From positions 1 to 16,219 of the forward strand of contig CAYNNP010000150.1 of NCBI GenBank assembly GCA_964398215.1: DNA of 16,219 bases, given 5' to 3'. Below, piece after piece: positions 1-7,539 of this stretch. This stretch comes from CAYNNP01 sp964398215. Lineage in GTDB: Bacteria > Planctomycetota > Planctomycetia > Pirellulales > Pirellulaceae. Each line of letters begins with the position of its first letter. Position 1 is the first letter of the stretch. The notes under the pieces are model-generated. The model had not been told where the DNA came from and made no database searches. It worked only from the letters and a program-made list of their open reading frames with translations. A program made the translations under genes and the position numbers.

Positions 1-396
1 GTGCGCTGCGCGACCACAGGCTGTGTTGTTAAACAGCTTCGCTGTTGGATAATCCAGTGTTTTCGAGCTTTTGCGTTAAGCAGTTGTGGATAAAGACAAG
101 GTCCGGCCCAACCCCAAGAGCGCAACTGGTACGGTTTGCATTTCGATGGCGATTTGATTCGCCCCACACCGAAACGGATCGATTGGCATGTCGATACCGG
201 GTCGCAGCCGTGAATTTCTTCGGCCGCAGGCGGGATTCGTGGCTGAATCGATTTTCCGCTGCTACGTGATCGACGCTGCGAAAATTCCGATTTATTCGGA
301 ATTATCTGTTAATGCTCGGAATTCCTCGGTACTTACTTCCTGAGGGGGCGGTCCACGGATGCTTTGACGCCGTGCCAGCTTCCCTTTTTGGCGGTG
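1..396. other. Non-coding or degenerate region
   Basis: No open frame here has a recognisable product. A plus-strand frame open from 94 to 207 would encode a peptide ending RIDWHVDTGSQP, with plausible codon use but no start codon and no known family, so at most it is a gene remnant. A perfect 8-bp inverted repeat (aattccga/tcggaatt, 283-290 and 296-303, 5-base loop) lies beyond the end of the broken membrane-protein gene; it lacks a clear T-tract, so a terminator role is doubtful. Bases 100-127 match a segment at the far end of the window and are listed separately. Confidence 0.5.
100..127 (+). repeat. Dispersed repeat, copy 1
   Basis: This 28-base stretch contains ggtccggcc and ccccaagagcg. 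It matches the reverse complement of 16160-16186 at all but about four positions, including one single-base gap. The match is too long to be likely by chance between two non-coding regions 16 kb apart. No transposase gene accompanies either copy. Confidence 0.45.
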
Positions 397-1170
397 TCAG
401 TCGCTGTTCCGTTTGATTTTTCCGAGCCAATACCATGAATTTGTTCCACCGTCGATGTCGTTTTCCGCAGATATGATCTGTCGCAGAACAGGCTGAGTAA
501 AAACAACCGAAAGTACCACCAGCCACATCAATCGGTGGTCCAACTGTAGCTCGCGACATAGGGTGATCAAGACAACCACCAACAGCGTCGCCGGAAGTAA
601 GTTATGGAGCTGAGCCAAAAAATCGCCGTCAAATCCACAGCAAAGGCAATAGGCGAGCAATTCATTGTTGCCTGGCACATACCAAAACGCACTGTCTTGC
701 ACGCAGAGATCGCCCGACTGAATCCAGTGGTCAACGATCGGCAGGTGATACGCGATTGTGTCCCAGTCGACCGGTAGTTGAAACAAGCCAAACACAAATA
801 CGTATGAAATTACTAGTGCCCAGACACCGTCAATCGGTCGAATCCAAGTGGTCCAGCCGTGATCAGCGTTGGCTAGTTCGTTACGCGAATCGACGACATC
901 GCTTTCGTCATCGAGTCGCCATTGCAAGATCAATGCGACACAAAGCAGCACAAGTGGCACCGCCACCCACAACCAGAATCCCGCCATCAAACCCAGCAGG
1001 CTAAGCCCAAACGAGCAAGCAACGACAACCGACCAAAGCAAGACTAACGCAGCGGCGCAGCGCACCATGTTGCCAGATTGAGGAAATGTCCGGCGCATGA
1101 TAAACGCCAACAAACCCCAAGCTGAAACGAGAAAAAGAGCAAGAAATACGCCAGCGAATCCCACAGTCAT
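397..1170 (-). pseudogene. Truncated GT39/ArnT-like polytopic membrane protein (N-terminal half)
   Basis: The 257-residue frame has about six hydrophobic segments (roughly residues 3-25, 37-60, 63-83, 116-135, 190-208, 215-232). After the fourth, a non-cytoplasmic loop reads DWDTIAYHLPIVDHW and then PGNNELLAYC. This resembles the first large loop of GT39/ArnT-type lipid-linked sugar transferases, where an acidic residue before YHLP is expected. Proteins of that type usually run to 450-650 residues. Here resemblance stops after SAENDI (near position 450), and the last ~18 residues are polar and unlike the family. The other two frames downstream are not hydrophobic either, so a deletion or rearrangement fits better than a simple frameshift. 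The ATG at 1170 follows the end of the leucine-rich-repeat gene by 79 bases on the same strand, with no clear ribosome binding site. Family assignment is moderate; truncation is well supported. Confidence 0.6.
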
Positions 1171-1249
1171 GTCAGCATCTTATTCTAGTGATCGCGCAGA
1201 GCAAACATCGCGCGGAGCAAACCACGAACGGATGCGATATATTTCGATG

Positions 1250-2605
1250 CTACCGAAAACTGCAACGCGGGTTGGCAACTGTTAACTGACTGATCGTTTC
1301 TGCCGGTGTGTCATCTGGTAAAATCACACCGACAAGCGAGGCGTGCTGGGCGAGCGACATCACGTTTTCACAGTCGCACTCCCAAATCGCCAAGTGCGTC
1401 AACTTGGTGAGGCCTTCCAGAATCTCCATATCGATGGGTGTCCTGGTACCGCGTAGCTTGAGCTCGGTAAGGCCAGGTAATGAGGATAGGAAGCCAACAC
1501 GTTTCAGTGGGATTCCAGAGCTTAGCAACGACAAATGGGGGTTGTCATGGATCACAATATCAACCACTTCCTCACCATTTAAACACAACTCCACAAGCGA
1601 AATGGGGAGGAAGTCGATCATACGATTATCGCATTTTGTAATCGTCAGTTTTTGCAAGGCCGGCAAGTCGCGAATCACATTCCCATCACCTACAAGGCTG
1701 GCGAATGTCAGAGTTTGAAGACGTTGCAGTTTCCGCAAAGGGTTGCAATCTTGCAGATCCATTTCTGGAGCGATTAGGTTCTCCAAGTTCGTCAGCTCTG
1801 TGAGCGAGCTTGTGTTGGCCACGGACATTCCAAGAAGCTCAAGGTGCTGAAGCTGTTTTAGATTCTCCAAGAAATCAACTTCTTGATTGTGCCGGCCTTC
1901 CAGATGAAGTGACTTTAGGTTTGTTAGCTGTCTCAGCGGAGTCGGATCAGGAGCAGAACTGTGACTTGCGATGTCGAAAAACTCGAGCCTCAGAGACTCG
2001 AGATTCTGAAATGTCGCAATGCTCTTTAGCTCCTCATCAGTACAGTAGTTCATCTCAAATGAGTGCAAGAACGACATCTCTTGCAGGAATGAGAGATCCA
2101 TTCGTAGCGCGACCGAATCAGATGCCAACCGCTCAATCTTGAACTCCCGTAGAGATGAGCATTTTGCAATTGCGTCACAGCCGTCAACAATACCATCAGG
2201 CTCAAAGTGAAGCGTCTCAAGATTCAAACGCTGCAGCTGTTCGAAACGCGTCAGCGAACGACTCGCGATCTTTAGGTGTCGAAGATCTTGAAGACTCGCC
2301 AGCGCGTCCCAAAGCTCATCCTCACGATACATCGAGAAATCGTTTTCAAGGTATTTCTCGCCAAAGGAGACAGCTGCAATCTTCTCGCATCCAGTTGCAA
2401 GTGCAACGAAGCTGTGACTCGATCTGAAATCGAACCTAAATAGACCGTCTCGCTGAACATCGGAGGCGTAATGAATCACACCACCGCGCGATTCAATCAA
2501 ATCGACGGTGGTGCGTAAGTTCATGATACGTACGGTCATCGCCATGCAAATTGCAAAAGCGAATACCCCAATGAAGAGCGAACGAAGAGAAAACCTCCAA
2601 CGCAT
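1250..2605 (-). CDS. Membrane-anchored leucine-rich-repeat protein
   Basis: The 451-residue product starts MRWRFSLRSLFIGVF, a short basic stretch running into one hydrophobic segment (about residues 8-26). This is the N-terminal anchor type common in planctomycete proteins. Residues ~104-430 are irregular leucine-rich repeats of about 20-25 residues, such as LTNLKSLHLEG, LKQLQHLELLG and LTKLTHLAIWE. The fold is a curved solenoid normally used for protein-protein contact, and it most likely faces the periplasm. No catalytic domain is visible. The start is the first ATG, nine bases after the stop of the broken small gene upstream; the two were probably co-transcribed. There is no strong Shine-Dalgarno sequence, so coupling to the upstream frame is possible. 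The partner is unknown. Confidence 0.85.
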   Translation of the reverse strand: MRWRFSLRSLFIGVFAFAICMAMTVRIMNLRTTVDLIESRGGVIHYASDVQRDGLFRFDFRSSHSFVALATGCEKIAAVSFGEKYLENDFSMYREDELWDALASLQDLRHLKIASRSLTRFEQLQRLNLETLHFEPDGIVDGCDAIAKCSSLREFKIERLASDSVALRMDLSFLQEMSFLHSFEMNYCTDEELKSIATFQNLESLRLEFFDIASHSSAPDPTPLRQLTNLKSLHLEGRHNQEVDFLENLKQLQHLELLGMSVANTSSLTELTNLENLIAPEMDLQDCNPLRKLQRLQTLTFASLVGDGNVIRDLPALQKLTITKCDNRMIDFLPISLVELCLNGEEVVDIVIHDNPHLSLLSSGIPLKRVGFLSSLPGLTELKLRGTRTPIDMEILEGLTKLTHLAIWECDCENVMSLAQHASLVGVILPDDTPAETISQLTVANPRCSFR

Positions 2606-2614
2606 TTTAGCAGA

Positions 2615-2973
2615 TCACTTCTTTTTCGGTGGTGGAACTGGGTTTCCATCCTTGTCCACCGGATTACCCTCCAAATCAGTGTTGTTGTTTTCATCACTAT
2701 CTTCATTCACATCTGGCTTAGAAGGAGGTTCCTGAGGATTCTTGCCCCCAGGAGGTCCCGGGAACCCAGGAAGGTTGTTGTCTGAAAGACACTTGTAGAA
2801 AGCTGCCTTCAGATTCTCTTTGTAATTCGGGTCGTTGTCATTCCCGTTATTCCATACGTCCCACCCTGTAGCAGACTAATTTCTTGCATTGAAATCTGGG
2901 CGCCCCAGTGATACAGCGAGAAGGTTCCCATAACCAACAGAACAGAAATTCGAATCATCATTTGTACCCTCAT
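2615..2973 (-). pseudogene. Small exported protein gene interrupted by a frameshift
   Basis: An ATG at 2973 (or 2961, preceded by GAGGG) opens a frame whose N-terminus, MMIRISVLLVMGTFSLYHWG, looks like a signal peptide. That frame ends at 2809. From about 2875 to the stop at 2615 a second frame, shifted by one base, reads GWDVWNNGNDNDPNYKENL and continues into a Pro/Asp/Asn-rich tail ending PVPPPKKK. The tail frame has a TAG at 2876-2878 and no good start of its own. The simplest reading is one gene of about 115 codons that has lost one base near 2850-2880. A sequencing error or programmed -1 shift cannot be excluded. It sits nine bases upstream of the leucine-rich-repeat gene. No family recognised. 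Confidence 0.45.
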
Positions 2974-3293
2974 GATTACGAATTTGAATTTGCCATAGAG
3001 AAATCAAGTTAACGTTTTTCCAAAATCAATTCAAGAAAAAAGCGACCGCCTTTATTGGAAATATGCATCACGCATTTTGCACATCTGTTCATGCATCTCT
3101 TGCAATGCTCAGGTCGAACTGGGAGTGTCTCTTACAACGCAAACCTGTCTCGGGCATGTCAGATCGCGCCAGATATCTACTCTTCAACCATTCCCAAACG
3201 CTTCAGCCAGTCTTTGCAAAGACTTGGCCACTGACCGGCACCCTTCATTCCTTTGGCAAGCCCAACGCCGTGTATGCCTTTGGGAAAACATGC

Positions 3294-3328
3294 CGTTCGG
3301 CAGCAACGCCGGGCGACGCAGCCGAACG
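3294..3328. repeat. 8-bp inverted repeat next to the REP-like hairpin
   Basis: The arms cgttcggc (3294-3301) and gccgaacg (3321-3328) are perfectly complementary, with a 19-base G/C-rich spacer. The element lies eight bases before the larger hairpin and may belong to the same repeat unit. Confidence 0.4.
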
Positions 3329-3336
3329 CTTCGCAT

Positions 3337-3386
3337 GGGGTCAGACTCGGTTTCGGTTTTCAACCGAAACCGACGGACGAGACACC
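3337..3386. repeat. REP-like palindromic hairpin
   Basis: The core is a perfect 12-bp inverted repeat (tcggtttcggtt at 3347-3358, complement at 3362-3373) with a 3-base loop. Outside a small internal bulge the arms continue: ggggtc (3337-3342) pairs with gacacc (3381-3386) at five of six positions. A GGGGTCAGA-type end on an intergenic hairpin is typical of the repeats mobilised by RAYT (REP-associated tyrosine) transposases. That link is by resemblance only, as no RAYT gene is in the window. No T-run follows on either strand, so it is not an obvious terminator, although it lies 3' of the sulfatase gene. Confidence 0.55.
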
Positions 3387-3538
3387 GTTGTACTTTGCGA
3401 GGGTGTCATTCCTGAGTCCGTGAAGTCCATCACCACTAGGATTCTGGACAACAAAACCTGATCGCTCTTGGCTAAAGATTCTCGCTCGTCTTTTTTGGCA
3501 CCATGCACTTGGACAAAGAAAGCCGAGATCCTCTTTCG

Positions 3539-5143
3539 CTAATTGGCTGCGCCGGCCGCCGGTTCTTTGGGTTTCCCCTTCTCTTTCTTCTTCTTGGAAT
3601 CCTTTTGACGCGGCTTGCGTGAGCGACCAGGATCGTTGTCATCAAGGACTTTGTAGTGGGTTCGCAAACGCGCGAGTTCGTCTTCCAAACGCTTTTGCTG
3701 CGTCACAAGGTCAGTGCTTCCGTACACGTTCACCATTTCGTTTGGATCCGACTTGAGGTCAAACAATTCCCAATCATCAATCAGCTTGCCTTCAAGTGCA
3801 TAGTAGCGAATCAACTTGTAGCGTCCGTCGGTGACCCCGTAGTGCCGCGCGACATTATGGGCACCTGGATTTTCGTAGTAGTGATAGTAAAACGATTTTC
3901 TCCAGTCCTCTGGTGTATTGCCTTGCATCACTGGCACAAGACTTCGGCCTTGCATGTCACTGGGAATGCCGGCTCCAGCAATGTCCAGAAACGTTTGAGC
4001 AAAGTCCAAATTTGACACGATGTCATTGTTGACGGAGCCAGCCTTGACGTTTCCAGGCCAACGAACAAGCAACGGCGTCTTGAGCGATTCTTCATACATC
4101 CAACGCTTGTCGAACCAACCGTGCTCGCCCAAGTACCAGCCTTGATCCGACGAATAGATCACAACGGTATTTTCAGCCAAACCAGCTTCGTCCAAATAGC
4201 CCAAGACTTCGCCGATTCCATCATCAACACTTTTGACACATCGCAGGTAGTCTTTGACGTAGCGTTGATACTTCCATTTGATGATTTCCTTTTCGCTCAT
4301 CGTAGGTCTGGCTTTCAAGTAAGCTTCGTTCTTGGGTTTGTACGCGGCATCCCAGACTTTTTTCTGATCATCGTTCATGGTGCCGTAACCTGTGATTTTC
4401 AAGTCACGATCAGTCAAGTGCGTTTTAACGGTCATCGTTTGTCGACCAGCCGATCGCGTGCGTCCTTGGTAGTCGTCCCACAGAGTCTCGGGCTCAGCAA
4501 TTTCTTTGTCATCCAGCCAGTTCAAATACTTTGGCCCCGGCATCCAATTGCGATGCGGCGCCTTGTGTTGGTACATGACCATGAACGGTTTGCTGGGATC
4601 GCGTCCTTTCTTTAACCAGTCAAGTGTCTTTTGGGTGATGATGTCAGTTGTGTATCCGGTGTGCGGCCGCGTCACAGGCTTGCCGTCTTTACCCTCTGAA
4701 ATCATTGGCGGATTGTAGTAAGGCCCTTGTCCTTTCAAGACGTCGTAGTAGTTGTAGCCTTGCGGAGTAGAAGCCAAATGCCACTTGCCGATGACTGCCG
4801 TTTGGTAGCCTGACGACTGCAAAATCTTGGGGAACGTTTGCTGATCGCCATTGAATCGATTTCCGTTGCGAACGAATCCGTTCAAGTGACTGTATTTGCC
4901 AGTCTGAATCACGGCGCGACTAGGGCCACAGATTCCATTGGTCACATAGCAACGATCAAAACGCATCCCCTCCGTTGCGATTCGATCCATGTTTGGTGTC
5001 ACGATCCGCGAATCGTCATAAGCACTGAGCGCTTGCTGACAATGATCATCCGTAAAAATGAAAACGATGTTCGGCCGATCCGCTGCGACGGCTCCAACGC
5101 AGAATATCGACAGCAACAAAAACGAAAAGCAACTACGTTTCAT
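3539..5143 (-). CDS. Secreted sulfatase (family S1, formylglycine-dependent)
   Basis: This is a type I sulfatase that hydrolyses sulfate esters, probably of sulfated polysaccharides, after export. From the chosen ATG at 5143 it has 534 residues: a signal peptide (MKRSCFSFLLLSIFCVGAVA, cleavage before ADRPN), the calcium-binding TDD (31-33), and the core motif CGPSR (72-76), whose Cys72 would be oxidised to formylglycine, followed by TGKY. Later SSDQGWYLGEHG supplies further metal ligands, and KTPLLVRWPG with SNLDFAQTFLDIAG are typical sulfatase segments. An in-frame ATG at 5197 would put 18 polar residues before the signal peptide and is rejected; AAGG lies about 10 bases before 5143. The overall pattern resembles N-acetylglucosamine-6-sulfatase-like (mucin-desulfating) enzymes, but the substrate cannot be fixed. 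The C-terminus carries an unusual lysine-rich tail (SKKKKEKGKPKEP). No maturation enzyme gene is in the window. Confidence 0.93.
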   Translation of the reverse strand: MKRSCFSFLLLSIFCVGAVAADRPNIVFIFTDDHCQQALSAYDDSRIVTPNMDRIATEGMRFDRCYVTNGICGPSRAVIQTGKYSHLNGFVRNGNRFNGDQQTFPKILQSSGYQTAVIGKWHLASTPQGYNYYDVLKGQGPYYNPPMISEGKDGKPVTRPHTGYTTDIITQKTLDWLKKGRDPSKPFMVMYQHKAPHRNWMPGPKYLNWLDDKEIAEPETLWDDYQGRTRSAGRQTMTVKTHLTDRDLKITGYGTMNDDQKKVWDAAYKPKNEAYLKARPTMSEKEIIKWKYQRYVKDYLRCVKSVDDGIGEVLGYLDEAGLAENTVVIYSSDQGWYLGEHGWFDKRWMYEESLKTPLLVRWPGNVKAGSVNNDIVSNLDFAQTFLDIAGAGIPSDMQGRSLVPVMQGNTPEDWRKSFYYHYYENPGAHNVARHYGVTDGRYKLIRYYALEGKLIDDWELFDLKSDPNEMVNVYGSTDLVTQQKRLEDELARLRTHYKVLDDNDPGRSRKPRQKDSKKKKEKGKPKEPAAGAAN

Positions 5144-5304
5144 GACAATAACCTTGGGGTGAGAATTCACAGTATGATAACCCAAATGCAGGCACACAGA
5201 TTCTGGCTTCCCAAGCAGGCGAATGCACCATTCCCCTCAGCCAATTTGGGACTAAACTGGCCAACAGCATCATTGGTATGCCTTCGTTTTTCACTGGAGA
5301 ATCT

Positions 5305-6339
5305 GTGATTCGCAATTCCTGTCAACTGGCCTTTGTCATTGCCCTTGGTTTCTATTCCCTGGCGACCACCAAGTCCTGTGAAGGCCAGGAACCAGAGAAG
5401 CTAACAATCATGACGTGGAATCTGGAATGGTTTTACGACGAACACGAAGGCGACAATTTCAGCAAGCTCGCCAAAGAAAAGACGGCGCCGTCTCGCGATG
5501 ATTGGAATTGGCACCGCGATGCGATCGGCGAAAGCATCCGAAAATCAAAGCCCACGATTCTGGCGCTGCAGGAGATCGAAAATCGCCGCGTCCTCTGGTA
5601 CTTGAGCCGATCGATGCAAGGCAACCACCAACTTAAGTACTCCGAGCTTTCTTATGAGAGCGAGGATCACTTTACGGAACAGAACGTTGGAATCATGTTC
5701 CGAGATCCAGTTGTCGCGGTTTCCACGCAACAGTTTTTTCAAACGCCCCAGCAACGTTTGGACAAACAATACTTCGGTGTCCCAAAACACTTGTTAGCCA
5801 CGTTTGAATTTCCAATCGGAAACGGCAAAACAGAACAAGTCACTGTCATGAATCTGCACCTGCGATCCAGACCCGAAGGCGCTGAACTCAGGCGCCGGCA
5901 GGCTCGTTTGATTCGGCTGTGGATCAGCGACCTGATCCGGCAAAAGAAAAACGTGATCGTACTGGGCGATACCAATACGGAACAACGTGGCTCAAAAGCT
6001 AAGCAGGATACAGAACTCCAGATTTTGTGCGGCAAAGACACACCCGAGACGGATGACGATCTAATCGACTTGCACTGGAAACTACCTCCGAAAGAACGGC
6101 GGACTCATCTACTGCCGGACCGCGAGTTTGACCGAATTCTGGTTTCGCAGTCCCTGCTAGACGACACTCCCGGTGAACCCGATTTGATATTTGAGTCGAT
6201 ATCTGTCATGCCAGAACTTGCGATTCAGGGAAAACGTGATACACCAGAGCAACACTGGGACAACTACTGGTCGACTTCGCCCGATGAGCGTGATTTCAGT
6301 GATCACTATCCTGTACAAGCAACGTTTGTAGTTCAATGA
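5305..6339 (+). CDS. Exported endonuclease/exonuclease/phosphatase-family protein
   Basis: The product has the DNase I-like EEP fold of metal-dependent phosphodiesterases. The expected motifs occur in order (numbered from the GTG at 5305, 344 residues): TWNLEW (Asn39), LQEIEN (Glu90), NLHLRSRP (Asn183, His185), LGDTNTE (Asp222, Asn224), FDRIL (Asp276) and SDHYPV (Asp333, His334). All catalytic positions appear intact. GTG 5305 is preferred because GGAGA lies four bases upstream and the resulting N-terminus (IRNSCQLAFVIALGFYSLAT) is a normal signal peptide. The in-frame ATG at 5278 has no ribosome binding site and adds nine residues. Export suggests a role on extracellular or periplasmic nucleic acid or phosphoester; sphingomyelinase-like activity is also possible in this fold. 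It diverges from the sulfatase gene and overlaps the S4 gene by ATGA. Confidence 0.88.
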   Translation: MIRNSCQLAFVIALGFYSLATTKSCEGQEPEKLTIMTWNLEWFYDEHEGDNFSKLAKEKTAPSRDDWNWHRDAIGESIRKSKPTILALQEIENRRVLWYLSRSMQGNHQLKYSELSYESEDHFTEQNVGIMFRDPVVAVSTQQFFQTPQQRLDKQYFGVPKHLLATFEFPIGNGKTEQVTVMNLHLRSRPEGAELRRRQARLIRLWISDLIRQKKNVIVLGDTNTEQRGSKAKQDTELQILCGKDTPETDDDLIDLHWKLPPKERRTHLLPDREFDRILVSQSLLDDTPGEPDLIFESISVMPELAIQGKRDTPEQHWDNYWSTSPDERDFSDHYPVQATFVVQ

Positions 6340-6560
6340 CAGAAACAAACGACTTTCGCCCGATGATTCGTCTGGACGACTTTCTCAAACGCAGTGGCCT
6401 GGTAGGTACGGGCGGCGAAGCCAAGGTGATGATTCAGTCTGGCGAAGTGAACGTGAACGGTGAAGTAGAGACCCGGCGGCGAAAGCAACTGTTTCTTTCT
6501 GATGAGGTGACTTTGTACGGCGAAAACTTGGTAGTCACCGAAGACTACTTTGATTCGTGA
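6336..6560 (+). CDS. Small S4-domain RNA-binding protein (YbcJ/YaaA type)
   Basis: The 74-residue product is essentially one S4 domain: RLDDFLKRSGLVGTGGEAK forms the two helices, and IQSGEVNVNGEVETRRRKQL forms the turn and strand that bind structured RNA. Family members such as E. coli YbcJ are free-standing, cytoplasmic, and of poorly defined function, probably in rRNA or ribosome contact. The start ATG overlaps the stop of the preceding exported phosphodiesterase (ATGA, 6336-6339), so translation is probably coupled, although the two proteins act in different compartments. A 10-bp hairpin lies 46 bases after the stop. Confidence 0.88.
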   Translation: MTETNDFRPMIRLDDFLKRSGLVGTGGEAKVMIQSGEVNVNGEVETRRRKQLFLSDEVTLYGENLVVTEDYFDS

Positions 6561-6605
6561 AACAATCGGTCGTGAAACGAGAGATCTGATCATGACGATT
6601 CTGCC

Positions 6606-6632
6606 GGTAGGTCCAGCAGTCGTGGACCTACC
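6606..6632 (+). terminator. Hairpin after the S4 gene, possible terminator
   Basis: A perfect 10-bp stem (ggtaggtcca at 6606-6615, complement at 6623-6632) encloses a 7-base loop. No T-run follows, so it could protect a 3' end or mark a rho-dependent stop rather than act as an intrinsic terminator. Confidence 0.4.
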
Positions 6633-6755
6633 CAAGATCCAAGACCTCTCGCGCCGATAGTCAGAGTAACAGGCCGTGCACGGAATGCATGGCAATCTCA
6701 ACTCGCATCATTCGGTGAACCGCACATTCGGTTCGGGTGGAAGGAACTGCCTACT

Positions 6756-7334
6756 ATGCGCACGACTACTTTGAAAGTTTCCCTGTTTGCGTTCGCCATT
6801 GTCATCATTGGCGCGACTGACGCGTCAGCCAACAATCTACGTCAAAAATGGAAGCTTTGGTGGCATAATGTAAGTGTTGGGCACCACCGAAATAACGCTT
6901 GGCCAGAACCATTTGTCGAAGCCGATGCGATGCAGGTCGTTGCACCATTCGAAATCATGAAACGCAACGGCTGGAGACTTCACAATACAATTGGACATGA
7001 ATTGTTCCGCTCTGCCGACGGCGCTTTGACAGCATCTGGCCAGCAAGCCGTGAACTGGATCGTAACACGAGCTCCTGCGTCTCGTCGTCAGATCCACGTC
7101 CTGAACGGTCGCACAACCGAAGAAACTCAGCAGCGCATGGCAGCTGTTCAAGAAGCGTTGACGAAGTACGGCGACCTAGGAACGACAGTCAACGTATTTG
7201 CGACCAATGTGCCATCACCAACGTCCAACGGTGCTCGTGCGATGCAAATCAGCCGAGACGCTTTGGAAAACCAGCCTGTTCCAACCCTGCCAAGCACAAG
7301 TGCTGCGGGAACCGCCTCTGCTGTCCAGCAGTAG
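6756..7334 (+). CDS. Exported protein with weak OmpA-C-like pattern, unknown function
   Basis: The 192-residue product begins with a clear signal peptide (MRTTTLKVSLFAFAIVIIG, cleavage likely after ATDASA). The mature part opens with a basic, aromatic stretch (LRQKWKLWWHNVSVGHH). Residues ~78-145 (GHELFRSADGALTASGQQAV, then RQIHVLNGRTTEETQQRMAAVQEAL) follow an order seen in OmpA-type peptidoglycan-binding domains: LT..G...V, then a strand with I.V.G, then R..AV...L. The key Asp/Arg pair of that family is not evident, so this is only suggestive. The C-terminus is a Pro/Ala/Ser-rich tail. GGAAGGA lies about 12 bases before the ATG, and a strong terminator follows, so the gene appears monocistronic. 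No specific function can be assigned. Confidence 0.8.
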   Translation: MRTTTLKVSLFAFAIVIIGATDASANNLRQKWKLWWHNVSVGHHRNNAWPEPFVEADAMQVVAPFEIMKRNGWRLHNTIGHELFRSADGALTASGQQAVNWIVTRAPASRRQIHVLNGRTTEETQQRMAAVQEALTKYGDLGTTVNVFATNVPSPTSNGARAMQISRDALENQPVPTLPSTSAAGTASAVQQ

Positions 7335-7380
7335 TCGCCACAAGAACACGCTATTCCTAGCGTACCAGTCATCAACCAAC

Positions 7381-7413
7381 ACAGCCTTGTCTAACCGACA
7401 AGGCTGTTTTTTT
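7381..7413 (+). terminator. Rho-independent terminator
   Basis: A perfect 11-bp stem (acagccttgtc at 7381-7391, complement at 7397-7407) with a 5-base loop is followed directly by a run of seven T (7407-7413). It lies 47 bases after the stop of the exported protein gene at 6756 and before the TPR lipoprotein gene, so it separates their transcripts. Confidence 0.92.
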
Positions 7414-7539
7414 GATTCTACCGACGGTACCGGTTAAGAAACTGTTTCAGTTATGCCGATCAGAACCATGAAAAGACTATGTATCGGCTGTGCAGGTATG
7501 CGCTGGCAGTTGGCGAAGATGTTCAAGGGGGATGTCGTC

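Larger units (their letters stand above)
2974..3538. other. Intergenic region without a supported gene
   Basis: This 565-base gap separates the upstream end of the minus-strand leucine-rich-repeat cluster from the 3' end of the sulfatase gene. Bases 2981-3045 are strikingly A/T-rich and probably hold the promoter of the cluster, though no clean -35/-10 pair stands out. Bases 3294-3386 hold two inverted repeats, the second REP-like and listed separately. A plus-strand frame at 3063-3461 is open but resembles nothing and runs through those inverted repeats, so it is not called. Confidence 0.5.

Noticed and set aside
94..207. Plus-strand frame ending RIDWHVDTGSQP with plausible codon use
   Set aside because: It has no start codon and a stop directly upstream, and it includes the dispersed repeat. 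At most it is a gene remnant.
45..269. Plus-strand open frame of 74 codons at the left edge
   Set aside because: No family resemblance, no ribosome binding site and arginine-rich random-like composition.
3063..3461. Plus-strand open frame of 132 codons
   Set aside because: The composition looks random, it runs through two inverted repeats, and no homology or ribosome binding site was seen.
6709..6734. Short direct repeat cattcggt and a 6-bp inverted repeat before the gene at 6756
   Set aside because: The arms are too short to separate from chance.
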